From Gemmatimonadota bacterium (GTDB taxonomy: Bacteria > Gemmatimonadota > Gemmatimonadetes > Gemmatimonadales > Gemmatimonadaceae): DNA of 42,046 nucleotides. Position numbers and translations under genes: made by a program. Each line of letters opens with the position of its first letter. Position 1 is the stretch's first letter. The stretch lies in NCBI GenBank assembly GCA_023249305.1, contig JAHFCU010000019.1:1-42046 (forward strand), read 5' to 3'. Shown here in pieces: positions 1-10,464 of the stretch. The notes beneath the pieces were generated by a model, which worked only from the letters and a program-made list of their open reading frames with translations, was not told the origin of the DNA and searched no databases.

Positions 1-607
1 GGATCGCGGCGACCACCGTCAGCGAGATCTCGAGGTGCAGCAGCTTGATGAACGCGATCGTCGTCAGGATGTCGTGTGCCGTGGCGAGCACGGCGGCGAG
101 GCCGAAGCGCCATTCGAACCGCCAGGCGAGGTACGCGAGCGTCACGATGAACGAGATGAGGATCGCGATCACCGCGCCGCGGCGCAGCTCGGACCCAACA
201 CGCGGACCAACCGTCTCGACGCGCACCACCTTGAACTGATTATTCGCCGGCGCCGCCTTCAGTGCCGCTTCGATCTGCTTGCCGACGCGCTCCGCGCCCG
301 CCGCCTGCTCCGCGACCTGTGACGCCCCCTGCGCGCGGATGGTGAACTCGCGGTTGGAGCCGAACGTTGTGATCTCGGCCCCCTTGATGCCCGCCTTATC
401 GAGCGTCGAACGCAGCTGGGCAACGTCGGGCGCCGCAGTGAACTCGAGCTGCATCAGCGTGCCCCCCGTGAACTCGATCGAGTACGGAAAACCGCCTTTG
501 AACAGGGCCGAGCCCATGCCAAGCAGAATGAAGGCGACGGTCAGTACGGCCGCCGTGCGCCAGTACTTGATGAAGTCGTAGTTGGTGCCGTGAAGAATGC
601 GCAGCAT
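1..607 (-). CDS. secF: Protein translocase subunit SecF, C-terminus cut by window edge
   Basis: SecF is an inner-membrane partner of SecD that uses proton-motive force to help pull proteins across the Sec channel. About 202 codons are visible, starting [18 protein letters not shown] first membrane segment lies near residues 20-36, followed by the periplasmic entry motif IEFTGG, which corresponds to the family's GIDFxGG. A second membrane segment and AHDILTTIAF match the SecF transmembrane core. The reading frame stays open to base 1, so the C-terminal membrane helices lie outside the window. The ATG shares one base with the secD stop (TGATG), which implies translational coupling. Identification is firm; only the missing end is unknown. 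Confidence 0.93.
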   Translation of the reverse strand, partial: MLRILHGTNYDFIKYWRTAAVLTVAFILLGMGSALFKGGFPYSIEFTGGTLMQLEFTAAPDVAQLRSTLDKAGIKGAEITTFGSNREFTIRAQGASQVAEQAAGAERVGKQIEAALKAAPANNQFKVVRVETVGPRVGSELRRGAVIAILISFIVTLAYLAWRFEWRFGLAAVLATAHDILTTIAFIKLLHLEISLTVVAAI

Positions 608-2253
608 CAGATGCTCACCGACTCGGCGCCGCGGTTGCGGCTGAGCCAGACAAGGTAGAAGGTGCGAACGGTCCAGACGCAGGCGACCATCGTGGAGATA
701 AGACCAGCGATGAGCGTGACGGCAAAGCCCTTCACGGGACCCGTGCCATACTGATACAGCACCAGCGCGGTCAGCGCGGTGGAGACGTTGGAGTCAATGA
801 TGGCAGACATGGCGTGCTTGAATCCCTCGTCGATGGCGGTGCGCACGCTCTTGCCGTGGTCAAGCTCCTCGCGGATGCGCTCGAAGATCAGCACGTTGGC
901 GTCCACCGCGATGCCGATGCCGAGCACGAAGCCCGCGAGCCCCGGCAGGGTCAGCGTTGCATTGAAGCCGGCCAGCGCTGCCAGCGTGTACAGGACGTAG
1001 AGCACAAGGCCGCCCACCGCGAGCAGGCCGGAGAAGCGGTAGTACACGAGCATGATGAGCACGACGAGCGTGATGGCCACCACGCCCGCGGTGATGCCCT
1101 TCTGGATGGAATCCTGGCCGAGCGAGGCGCCAATGGAGCGCGTCTCAGCGACCTTGAGCGGCACCGGCAGCGCGCCCGCGCGCAAGACCAGCGCGAGGTC
1201 CTGCGCCGCCTGGAGGCCCGAACCGCCCATCGTAATCTGGCCGCGCGTGCCGATCGCGCTCTGAATCACCGGCGCCGACATCACGCGATCGTCGAGCACG
1301 ATGGCCATGTAGTCGCGCACGTGCTTGCCCGTCTCGCTCTTGAAGCGGCGCCCGCCTTCGTTGTTGAGCTGGAACTCGACGATCGTCCCCTCCACCGGGA
1401 TCGTGTTGGGCTTGGCGTCGGTGAGGTATTCGCCCGTGATGATCGGCCGCGCGTCGAGCACGTAGAGCGCGCGATACGGCCGATTGCCCATCGAGATCGT
1501 GTCCGCGCCCCACTTGAGCTGCTTACCCGGGGGTAGCGCCGCCTGGATGTCGGCGTTCCGCAGATACGCGTCAATCTCTTCGCGGTCCGACTCCGCGACG
1601 AGATACATGCCGGGATCACCGCCCGGTGCTTTCGCGACCTTAGTCGCGAACGGGCCGGTGGATCTGGTGCTGTCGGCCTTCGCGCTATCGCCCTTGAACT
1701 TCTTCGCCGTATCGGCGGTCGCAAAGAGGTTTGGCAGGGCGGACTTCGCGGCGCCCTTGCCGCTGTCGCTCTTCGTGGTTGCGGCGATGCCCTTGTCCTT
1801 CAGAATACCGTCAAGACGCGCGACGTTCTTCTCGAACGCCAGCGTCTTGTCCGTGATCTGGAACTGGAGGAAGGCTGACTTCTGCACCACTTCGGTCGCG
1901 CGCGCCGGATCGTCAATGCCCGGCAGGTCCACGATGATGCGGTCGCTACCGATCTTCTGCACGACGGGCTCAGACACGCCGAACTCGTCAATGCGGGTGC
2001 GCACGACCTTGAGCGCGCGGTCGAGGGCCTCGCCCTTGTTGGCGATCGTGCCCTTGGACTCATCCACCTCGAGGGTTAGGTGCATGCCACCCTGCAGATC
2101 GAGGCCGCGCTTGAGCGGCACGCGCTGGACAGTATCGAAAACGAAGGCGCCGTTGCGCTTGACGCGCTCGACGACCTTGCGCGGGAACAAAGCCCACGCC
2201 GAGGCGAGGACGAGCAGCGCAATCGTGAGCAGCCGGTACTTCAGGTTGGTCAT
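607..2253 (-). CDS. secD: Protein translocase subunit SecD
   Basis: SecD is the large RND-like subunit that works with SecF and the SecYEG channel in the inner membrane. The 548-residue protein has an N-terminal membrane helix (about 5-23) and the conserved [10 protein letters not shown] motif near 50-59. After a large periplasmic part come five C-terminal helices with the hallmark [15 protein letters not shown]. Between roughly residues 155 and 220 there is a Lys/Ala/Ser/Asp-rich low-complexity insert inside the periplasmic P1 region; SecD of many bacteria is shorter there. A candidate promoter lies about 40 bp upstream of the start and secF follows directly. The start codon has only a weak ribosome-binding site. 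Confidence 0.96.
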   Translation of the reverse strand: MTNLKYRLLTIALLVLASAWALFPRKVVERVKRNGAFVFDTVQRVPLKRGLDLQGGMHLTLEVDESKGTIANKGEALDRALKVVRTRIDEFGVSEPVVQKIGSDRIIVDLPGIDDPARATEVVQKSAFLQFQITDKTLAFEKNVARLDGILKDKGIAATTKSDSGKGAAKSALPNLFATADTAKKFKGDSAKADSTRSTGPFATKVAKAPGGDPGMYLVAESDREEIDAYLRNADIQAALPPGKQLKWGADTISMGNRPYRALYVLDARPIITGEYLTDAKPNTIPVEGTIVEFQLNNEGGRRFKSETGKHVRDYMAIVLDDRVMSAPVIQSAIGTRGQITMGGSGLQAAQDLALVLRAGALPVPLKVAETRSIGASLGQDSIQKGITAGVVAITLVVLIMLVYYRFSGLLAVGGLVLYVLYTLAALAGFNATLTLPGLAGFVLGIGIAVDANVLIFERIREELDHGKSVRTAIDEGFKHAMSAIIDSNVSTALTALVLYQYGTGPVKGFAVTLIAGLISTMVACVWTVRTFYLVWLSRNRGAESVSI

Positions 2254-2290
2254 TGCCCGGTGCTGGCAGAGGGTTTATGCGGAACCTTGA

Positions 2291-2319
2291 AGAGTAGTCT
2301 TGGGAATGGTCCGAGTCAA
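2291..2319 (-). promoter_or_regulatory. Candidate promoter for secD-secF
   Basis: On the minus strand TTGACT (2319-2314) is followed after 17 bases by TACTCT (2296-2291). The -35 box is close to the sigma-70 consensus and the -10 box is weak (T, A and final T match). The predicted start of transcription is about 30 bases before the secD ATG. It lies in the only gap between ribF and secD, so it would separate secDF from the rimP-ribF operon. Based on consensus matching alone. Confidence 0.4.
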
Positions 2320-2347
2320 TCATCTTGCGTACTGACAACGAGTTGCC

Positions 2348-3292
2348 TTAGGCCTGCGAAAGCGCGATCCGAGCCGACTGTTCATCCAGCGCCAACTGCT
2401 CCACGAGGGCCGACGCGTTGCTGAACTTCCTGGTCTCGCGGAGTCGCCGTATCAGGTCTACGCGCACGCGGCGTCCATAAAGATCCGGAGTCGTGTCGAA
2501 CAAATGCGCTTCGAGCGTGCGCGCCGGGTCGTCAAAGGTCGGACGCCCGCCGAGGTTCATCATGCCGCCGAAGCTGCCGAGCGGCGTGCAGACGCGCACT
2601 GCGTACACACCATCGGGCGGGAGCAACTTACGCGGCGGCGGAAACGAGACGTTGATTGTCCGGAAACCGAGCGTGCGACCGCGTCCCACTCCCTCGGTGA
2701 CGACGCCCGAGACGCCGTAGGGACGGCCGAGCGCGCCCTCGGCGCGCTCGAGGTCACCGCCCGCGATGGCGCGTCGAATGGACGTTGATGAAACCGGGCG
2801 GCCATCGGGCCCGATGACTGACGGCACAACCTCCACGCCAAAACCGCGCGCCGCCCCAAGCTCCTGCAGGACCGTGGCATCGCCCGAACGTCCACGCCCG
2901 AAGCCGTGGTCGTAGCCGATGAGCAGTTCACGCATCCCGAATCGCTCGCGGAGCACCGCGTCAACAAAGGTGGGCGCGTCATACTGCGCGAGCGCCGGTG
3001 TGAATGGCAGGATCGCGAGATAGTCGAGCGTGCTTTCGACGAGCACTTCGAGCTTCTCGTCGCCGACGGTAAGCAGGTGCGGCGCGGCGGCCGGGTTCAC
3101 CACTTCCATCGGGTGCGGCTCGAAGGTCACGAGCACGCTCTTCAACCCCGTGGCCGCGGAGCGGGCCGCGAGACGGTCAAGCACCAGGCGATGCCCCGCG
3201 TGTACGCCGTCAAAGGTGCCGACGGTCAGTACCGTGCCCGCCGCGTCCGGGGGGAGCCCGGACTCGAGATGCCAGTCGAGATGGTCAGCCAT
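2348..3292 (-). CDS. ribF: Bifunctional riboflavin kinase / FAD synthetase
   Basis: RibF phosphorylates riboflavin to FMN and then adenylates FMN to FAD in the cytoplasm. The 314-residue length fits the bifunctional form. The N-terminal nucleotidyltransferase domain shows GTFDGVHAGH at 25-34 and SSTSIRR at 168-174. The C-terminal kinase domain shows GRGRTLGF at 203-210 and NLGGRPTF at 246-253. In the kinase signature the usual FPTAN reads FRTIN, so the conserved Pro is Arg here. The start overlaps the truB end by 8 nt, which is typical for this gene at the end of the rimP-nusA-infB operon. Confidence 0.95.
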   Translation of the reverse strand: MADHLDWHLESGLPPDAAGTVLTVGTFDGVHAGHRLVLDRLAARSAATGLKSVLVTFEPHPMEVVNPAAAPHLLTVGDEKLEVLVESTLDYLAILPFTPALAQYDAPTFVDAVLRERFGMRELLIGYDHGFGRGRSGDATVLQELGAARGFGVEVVPSVIGPDGRPVSSTSIRRAIAGGDLERAEGALGRPYGVSGVVTEGVGRGRTLGFRTINVSFPPPRKLLPPDGVYAVRVCTPLGSFGGMMNLGGRPTFDDPARTLEAHLFDTTPDLYGRRVRVDLIRRLRETRKFSNASALVEQLALDEQSARIALSQA

Positions 3293-4196
3293 CGCGCATC
3301 ACCACGCGCGGTTGCCAGCGCTCGCCGCGCTCCGATGGACGGCGCTCGGCGAACGCAACGAGCGTGCTGCCGCTCGCCTCGGCGTTCCCGTCGAGCAAGG
3401 CCGCGAATGGCCCGTCTACCCGCGCCTCGACGTCAATGCCGCGCACGACGCTCGCGACCTCGTCATCAGACAGCGCCTGACGCGGGTAGCCCTCGAGCGC
3501 GTCCACCGCCGGCGCGAGCGTGACTGGCGCTCCCGCGAGCACTCGCTCGAGCGGGATCGAGCGCGCGAGCGAGAAGACTCCGGCGCGCTCACGCCGCAAC
3601 GCGGCGAGGTGCGCCGCCGAGCCCGCGGCGCGCGCCAGGTCGCGCGCGAGCGAACGCACGTATGTGCCGCCACCGCAGGTCACGAGCATCCGGCAGCTCG
3701 CCACTGCATCATCACTCCCCTCGAATGACGAGAGCTTGACGGCCTCGATGCGCACGCGCGAGGGTTGCATCTCAGGCGCGCGTCCGTCGCGCGCCAGCTT
3801 GTAGGCGCGGCGCCCGTCCACGCGCTTGGCGGAATAGGCGGGCGGCACCTGCTCAATCTCGCCGAGAAAGACGGGAAGCGCTGCTTCGAGCGCGGCGCGC
3901 GTCGGGAGCGCGGCCTCGCGCGTCACCTGCCCTCCGGGATCCTCGGTGTCCGTCTCAGCGCCGAAGCGAATTACCGCCTCGTACACCTTAGGTTCATCGG
4001 GCAGCCAGCGCAGCAGACGCGTCGCGCGCCCAACGAGCAGCACAAGGAGGCCGGTGGCGAAGGGGTCAAGAGTCCCGCCGTGACCGACGCGCTTCTCGCC
4101 GAGCGCGCGCCGCGCCGCGTTGACGACGTCGTGCGACGTCACCCCCGCCGGCTTATCGACGAGCAGGAGGCCGTCAGGCTTCGGACGCGGAGCCAT
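3285..4196 (-). CDS. truB: tRNA pseudouridine-55 synthase TruB
   Basis: TruB converts U55 in the T-loop of tRNAs to pseudouridine. The 303-residue protein begins MAPRPKPDGLLLVDKPAGVTS, the canonical TruB N-terminus. It carries the catalytic GTLDPFATG loop, with the nucleophile Asp at residue 44. The frame stays open a further 75 codons upstream, but that stretch is antiparallel to rbfA coding and has no TruB similarity, so the ATG at 4196 was chosen. That start overlaps the end of rbfA by 23 nt. The C-terminal part carries the usual short extension after the catalytic domain. Confidence 0.95.
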   Translation of the reverse strand: MAPRPKPDGLLLVDKPAGVTSHDVVNAARRALGEKRVGHGGTLDPFATGLLVLLVGRATRLLRWLPDEPKVYEAVIRFGAETDTEDPGGQVTREAALPTRAALEAALPVFLGEIEQVPPAYSAKRVDGRRAYKLARDGRAPEMQPSRVRIEAVKLSSFEGSDDAVASCRMLVTCGGGTYVRSLARDLARAAGSAAHLAALRRERAGVFSLARSIPLERVLAGAPVTLAPAVDALEGYPRQALSDDEVASVVRGIDVEARVDGPFAALLDGNAEASGSTLVAFAERRPSERGERWQPRVVMRDG

Positions 4197-4566
4197 CGCC
4201 GGGAGAGTCCGACGGGCGCACGGAGGCAAGCAGCGTCTCGATGCGCGCCGCGCGCGCCACGCTTTCGTCGAAGCGAAAGGCAATCTCCGGCGCCACGCGC
4301 AGGCGCAGCGCGCGCCCGACGCGAGCGCGCAGGTGGCCAGCCGTGCTGGCCAGACCCTCGAGCACCGCAGCGCGGTCGGCGTCCGAGCCCATGATGGAGA
4401 CGAAGACCGTCGCGTGCCCAAGGTCGCGCGTCACGTCGACGGCCGTCACCGTGACCAGCGCGCCGCTGACGCGCGGGTCCTTGACGTCCCCGGCAAGGAA
4501 CGTCGCGACCTCCATCCGGATCCCCTCGGCCACCCGGTCGGGGCGGCGCGTGTCACGCGGCGGCAT
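4174..4566 (-). CDS. rbfA: 30S ribosome-binding factor RbfA
   Basis: RbfA is a small KH-fold protein that binds the 30S subunit during late maturation, near the 5' end of 16S rRNA. The 130-residue protein has the family pattern: an N-terminal RRPDRVAEGIRMEV helix, then DPRVSGALVTVTAVDVTRDLGHATVFVS, whose core is the RbfA signature, and a C-terminal APEIAFRFDESV stretch. It sits between infB (18 nt gap) and truB (23 nt overlap), the standard position in this operon. The acidic, Ser/Asp-rich tail is short. Confidence 0.94.
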   Translation of the reverse strand: MPPRDTRRPDRVAEGIRMEVATFLAGDVKDPRVSGALVTVTAVDVTRDLGHATVFVSIMGSDADRAAVLEGLASTAGHLRARVGRALRLRVAPEIAFRFDESVARAARIETLLASVRPSDSPGDGSASEA

Positions 4567-4584
4567 CAGCGGGCCCTCGCGCGC

Positions 4585-7386
<2,802 letters not shown>

Positions 7387-7404
7387 ACTGCCTCCCTCGT
7401 GCTG

Positions 7405-7728
7405 CTACGAGCCCGCGGAGCCAAGCGCCCCGCGCATGCCCTTTGCCAACGCCGCATCAACGATGCCAATCACCGCCGTCGCGTCCCTGCCGGTCACTGC
7501 GCCGAGTTCCGCCGCCGTGAAGCCGTCCACCATCGTCACTCGCTTCGCCGCGAGCAGCGGGACCACCTTATCCCGGCTGTGAGGCGACGCATCCTCCGCC
7601 ATCAGCGCCATCTTCAACGTGCCGCTTTGCGCCGCGGCCCGCACCTGCTCCACGCCCACCACCGCGTTGCGTGCGCGCACCCCGAGGCCCGCCAGGCCAA
7701 GGAGACGGCGTCGCCGCGCGGCGTCCAT
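7405..7728 (-). CDS. ylxQ: L7Ae-family ribosomal/RNA-binding protein (YlxQ-like)
   Basis: A 107-residue protein with the L7Ae/L30e/Gadd45 fold pattern. LLGLAGLGVRARNAVVG opens the domain, then come MALMAEDAS and a C-terminal ELGAVTGRDATAVIGIVD. This matches the YlxQ proteins found between nusA and infB, which are thought to bind kink-turn RNA. The ATG at 7728 has a good ribosome-binding site (AGGGGA). The frame continues upstream only as antisense of nusA. It lies 13 nt after nusA and 18 nt before infB. The YlxR (DUF448) gene that often sits here is missing. Confidence 0.85.
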   Translation of the reverse strand: MDAARRRRLLGLAGLGVRARNAVVGVEQVRAAAQSGTLKMALMAEDASPHSRDKVVPLLAAKRVTMVDGFTAAELGAVTGRDATAVIGIVDAALAKGMRGALGSAGS

Positions 7729-7741
7729 CAACTTCCCCTGC

Positions 7742-9124
7742 TCACGCCGGCTCCGGCTCGCCCGCGTTGCCGTCGAGCGCGCCGCCGTCGAGCGCGCCGC
7801 CGTCGAGCGCGGCCGGCTCGCTGCTGTTGTCGTCGGTGGTGAGCTCGTTGATGAGCGCGATAATGCGATCGGCCTCTTCGGGCGCGATTCCCGGCAGGCG
7901 CAGGAAATCGTCGCGCTCGAGGTCGATGATGTCGTTGAGCGTGCGGAACCCGCCTGCTTCCAGCACCGCGACCGTCGCCGGCGGAAGGCCCTCGATGGCC
8001 GACAGTTGCACGTCAGCCGCCGTGTCTTCTTCCTCGTCGGGGAGCGGCTGGAACAGCGGCATGTCGCCGCCGCGCTCGAGCCACTCGCGGCTCGAGTACA
8101 GGTCGATCTTCCAGCCCGTGATCTCCGAGGCCAAGCGCACATTCTGGCCGTTGCGCCCGATGGCCAGCGAGAGCTGGTCCTCGTCCACGACGGCTTGAAT
8201 CGTCTTCGTCGCGGCGTCGCTGAAGACGCGCGCGACCTTAGCTGGCGCCAGCGCGAGTTTCGCAAAGCGCTCTGGGTCAGGCGACCAAGGCACGATATCA
8301 ATGCGCTCGCCGCCAAGTTCCTGCACGACCGCCTGCACGCGCGCGCCCTTGAGGCCGACGCAGGCGCCGACCGGGTCGATCGCGTCGTCCTTCGACACCA
8401 CCGCGATCTTCGTGCGACTGCCGCATTCACGCGACGCGGCCTTGATTTCGACGATGCCCTGCTGCATCTCGGGCACCTCGAGGCGGAACAGCGCCTGGAC
8501 GAACATCGGATCGGCGCGCGAGAGCACGAGCCGCGGCCCCTTGGGCGTCTCCTCGATCTTCTTGAGCACGGCGCGCAGCGGCTCGCCCTGCTTGTAGTCC
8601 TCGCGATGGTTCTGCTCGCGATACGGAATGATCGCCTCGGCCTCGCGGAATTTGTTGAGCATGATGACAATCTTGCCGCGCTCGATCTGCTGAATTTCGC
8701 CCGACAGCAGGTCACCGACGCGTCCCGAGAACTCGTCGCGGATCTTGGTTCGCTCGCCCTCGCGCACGCGCTGGATGATGCGCTGCTTGGCCGCTTGCAC
8801 CGCCGACCGCCCGAACTCGGCGAACTCGACCGGCTCCTCCATGATGTCGCCGACCTGGAACTCCGCATCCTCGAACTGCGCTTCCTCGAGGCCGATCTCG
8901 CGGCTCGGGTCCTCGACTTGCGCGACCACGGTCTTCAACAGGACGATGCGGATCTCACCGCGCCCTTCGTCAATGGCAATGTCGGCCTGGACGTTCGGCC
9001 CGTGCTTCTTCGCGAGGGCGGCATGAATGCCATCCTGCAAGAGGGCGTGCAGCTCCGCGCGGTCGATCTGCTTGGAGTTCGACAGTTCGCGGAAAGCAGC
9101 TAGGATTTCAGCAGATCCAGACAT
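7742..9124 (-). CDS. nusA: Transcription termination/antitermination factor NusA
   Basis: NusA binds RNA polymerase and nascent RNA and modulates pausing, termination and antitermination. The 460-residue protein has the N-terminal polymerase-binding domain (1-130), an S1 domain (about 135-200) and two KH domains. KH1 shows GACVGLKGARVQAV (253-266) and KH2 shows LAIGRNGQNVRLAS (320-333). One helix-hairpin-helix segment follows (about 375-435). The C-terminus ends in ALDGG repeats that come from a 15-bp tandem DNA repeat. A GAGGT ribosome-binding site precedes the ATG, 11 nt after rimP. As an RNA-polymerase terminator factor it could feed back on the hairpin in its own leader. Confidence 0.96.
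   Translation of the reverse strand: MSGSAEILAAFRELSNSKQIDRAELHALLQDGIHAALAKKHGPNVQADIAIDEGRGEIRIVLLKTVVAQVEDPSREIGLEEAQFEDAEFQVGDIMEEPVEFAEFGRSAVQAAKQRIIQRVREGERTKIRDEFSGRVGDLLSGEIQQIERGKIVIMLNKFREAEAIIPYREQNHREDYKQGEPLRAVLKKIEETPKGPRLVLSRADPMFVQALFRLEVPEMQQGIVEIKAASRECGSRTKIAVVSKDDAIDPVGACVGLKGARVQAVVQELGGERIDIVPWSPDPERFAKLALAPAKVARVFSDAATKTIQAVVDEDQLSLAIGRNGQNVRLASEITGWKIDLYSSREWLERGGDMPLFQPLPDEEEDTAADVQLSAIEGLPPATVAVLEAGGFRTLNDIIDLERDDFLRLPGIAPEEADRIIALINELTTDDNSSEPAALDGGALDGGALDGNAGEPEPA
7771..7812. repeat. 15-bp tandem repeat in the nusA 3' end
   Basis: The unit CGTCGAGCGCGCCGC occurs at 7771-7785 and 7786-7800, with a partial third copy from 7801. It is in frame and encodes the ALDGG repeats of the NusA tail, so copy-number change would lengthen or shorten the tail by five residues without a frameshift. 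Confidence 0.85.
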
Positions 9125-9135
9125 CCAGGACCTCG

Positions 9136-9603
9136 TTACGGTTTCCAGTGAAACACCAGGCGGGCCTCGTCCACCTCGGCCAGCCCGAGCAGGTGCTCAA
9201 CTCCTTTTTCGTCGCGAAGGCGCACGCGCGGAACTCCCGCGTCTTCGTCAACCCCAACGATCTCCACTTCAACGCGTCCCCCGAGGGCCGCCGCTTTCAC
9301 GCTCGCCCGCCGCCCCGCAAAGCGCCGCCAATCGCCATCCGTGCGCAGCGGCCGTTCCATTCCCGGCGACGACACCTCGAGCACATAGCGATCGCCAAAG
9401 AGCGACGGATCAGCATCCAGTCGCGCCTCGATCGCTCGCGAAGCCCCTGCGCAATCGTCCACCGTGACCTTCTGCAGGTCGCGGCGATCTATGCGCACGT
9501 CGAGCAGCGGCCGCTGGCGCGTACCTCCAAGCCGCAGTTCGACAAGGTCAAACCCATACGCGTCAAGTGCAGCAGTGACAATAAGTTCCAGTGTCTGCTT
9601 CAC
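9136..9603 (-). CDS. rimP: Ribosome maturation factor RimP
   Basis: RimP assists 30S subunit maturation. The family core is clear: LELIVTAALDAYGFDLVELRLGG, the GASRAIEARLDADP region, then YVLEVSSPGMERPL with the signature EVSSPGxxRPL. A C-terminal SH3-like domain ends at FHWKP. An ATG 57 bases further upstream (9660) is in frame, but it lies in the leader inside the terminator hairpin. The GTG at 9603, after a GGATGG ribosome-binding-like stretch, gives 155 residues, the usual RimP length, and was chosen. It is the first gene of the rimP-nusA-infB operon. Confidence 0.9.
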   Translation of the reverse strand: MKQTLELIVTAALDAYGFDLVELRLGGTRQRPLLDVRIDRRDLQKVTVDDCAGASRAIEARLDADPSLFGDRYVLEVSSPGMERPLRTDGDWRRFAGRRASVKAAALGGRVEVEIVGVDEDAGVPRVRLRDEKGVEHLLGLAEVDEARLVFHWKP

Positions 9604-9627
9604 TTGATTTCCATCCAAAAAGGAGAC

Positions 9628-9655
9628 AAAAAAATGTGGGGGGCGACCCCACATT
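9628..9655 (-). terminator. Intrinsic terminator hairpin in the rimP leader (candidate attenuator)
   Basis: Read on the minus strand, a 9-bp stem (AATGTGGGG paired with CCCCACATT, around a five-base loop) runs straight into seven T residues. This is a textbook intrinsic terminator. It lies about 30 bases downstream of the predicted transcription start and just upstream of the rimP GTG. It would therefore stop transcripts before the operon unless read through. A second, smaller hairpin (GGCGG-CAAA-CCGCC, 9661-9674) precedes it. Confidence 0.8.
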
Positions 9656-9689
9656 CCCAAGGCGGTTTGCCGCCCCGCCCAGCCAGAAC

Positions 9690-9718
9690 ATTATAGATGC
9701 CCGGTGGCGCACCGTCAA
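9690..9718 (-). promoter_or_regulatory. Near-consensus sigma-70 promoter for rimP-nusA-infB operon
   Basis: On the minus strand TTGACG (9718-9713) and a perfect TATAAT (9695-9690) are separated by exactly 17 bases. This is the best promoter in the window. Transcription would start near 9683 and give a leader of about 80 nt before the rimP GTG, containing two hairpins. It lies just after the end of pgeF. Confidence 0.85.
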
Positions 9719-9765
9719 GGAGCCATCGCTCCATCGGCGTGCACCGAGCGCATCAGCGCGTCAGG

Positions 9766-10464
9766 TCACGCGGACGGCGCGATGACGGCGACTTGCCGCC
9801 CAGAGTCTCCCGCGCGGTGCGAGAAGAACCGTTCGGCATGACAGCGAGTGCAGCACGCGCTCACGTCCAGGAGCTTGACGCCGGCGATGTGCGCCTGGTC
9901 GGCAAGCAGCGCGCGCAGGTCCACGTTCGCCGGGAGATCGACGCTGCGGCGCATGAGCTGCGCGTAGACGTCAGGGCCGACTTTGTAGCAGGAGCCGCAG
10001 ATGGCGGGTCCGAGGTGCACGATAACGTCGCGCGCCTGACACCCCAGCGTTTGCATCGCATGGAGTCCGGACTCGAGAATTCCGCCTGCTACCCCACGCC
10101 ACCCGGCATGCAAGAGCGCCGACGCGCCGTTGGGATGTCCGATGAAGACGGGCACGCAATCGGCGACCGTGACGGCGAGCGCCGTGTCGTGATGTGCCGT
10201 CGCATGGCCATCTGCTCCGTCGAGTCGCAGCCAGCCGTCCCATCCGGGCACATGGGTGATGACCTTGGCGCCGTGCACCTGGCATGCGGAGGCCAGCCGG
10301 CCGCCCGTGGCACGCATCAGTGCCAACCAGCGCTCCGTCACCTCGCGCACAGGCGTGTCGTCCGTGAACCCGTACGTGCCGGCTTCACGCGTCGTCGTGA
10401 AGGCGGTCAGTCCCAGCACCGCGAACGAGGCGACTCGTTCGCGCGGCGGGAGCGCGCCGCTCAT
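9766..10464 (-). CDS. pgeF: Peptidoglycan editing factor PgeF / YfiH-type laccase-domain protein
   Basis: This family (YfiH/YlmD, formerly multicopper polyphenol oxidase) contains a purine nucleoside-active zinc site. In E. coli it removes wrongly added L-Ser from peptidoglycan precursors. The 232-residue protein shows the metal ligands in order: QVHG, TVADC and HAGWRG, then [12 protein letters not shown]. Its ATG overlaps the murA stop (ATGA), so the two are co-translated, and the pairing with murA fits a cell-wall editing role. A small hairpin (GGAGC-CATC-GCTCC, 9719-9732) lies after its stop. Confidence 0.9.
   Translation of the reverse strand: MSGALPPRERVASFAVLGLTAFTTTREAGTYGFTDDTPVREVTERWLALMRATGGRLASACQVHGAKVITHVPGWDGWLRLDGADGHATAHHDTALAVTVADCVPVFIGHPNGASALLHAGWRGVAGGILESGLHAMQTLGCQARDVIVHLGPAICGSCYKVGPDVYAQLMRRSVDLPANVDLRALLADQAHIAGVKLLDVSACCTRCHAERFFSHRAGDSGRQVAVIAPSA

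Noticed and set aside
4197-4421. N-terminal extension of TruB
   Set aside because: Residues before MAPRPKPDGLL are antisense to rbfA and not TruB-like.
9604-9660. ATG start of rimP at 9660
   Set aside because: It lies in the leader hairpin and adds 19 residues (MGMWGRPPHFF...) unlike RimP; the GTG at 9603 fits the family length.
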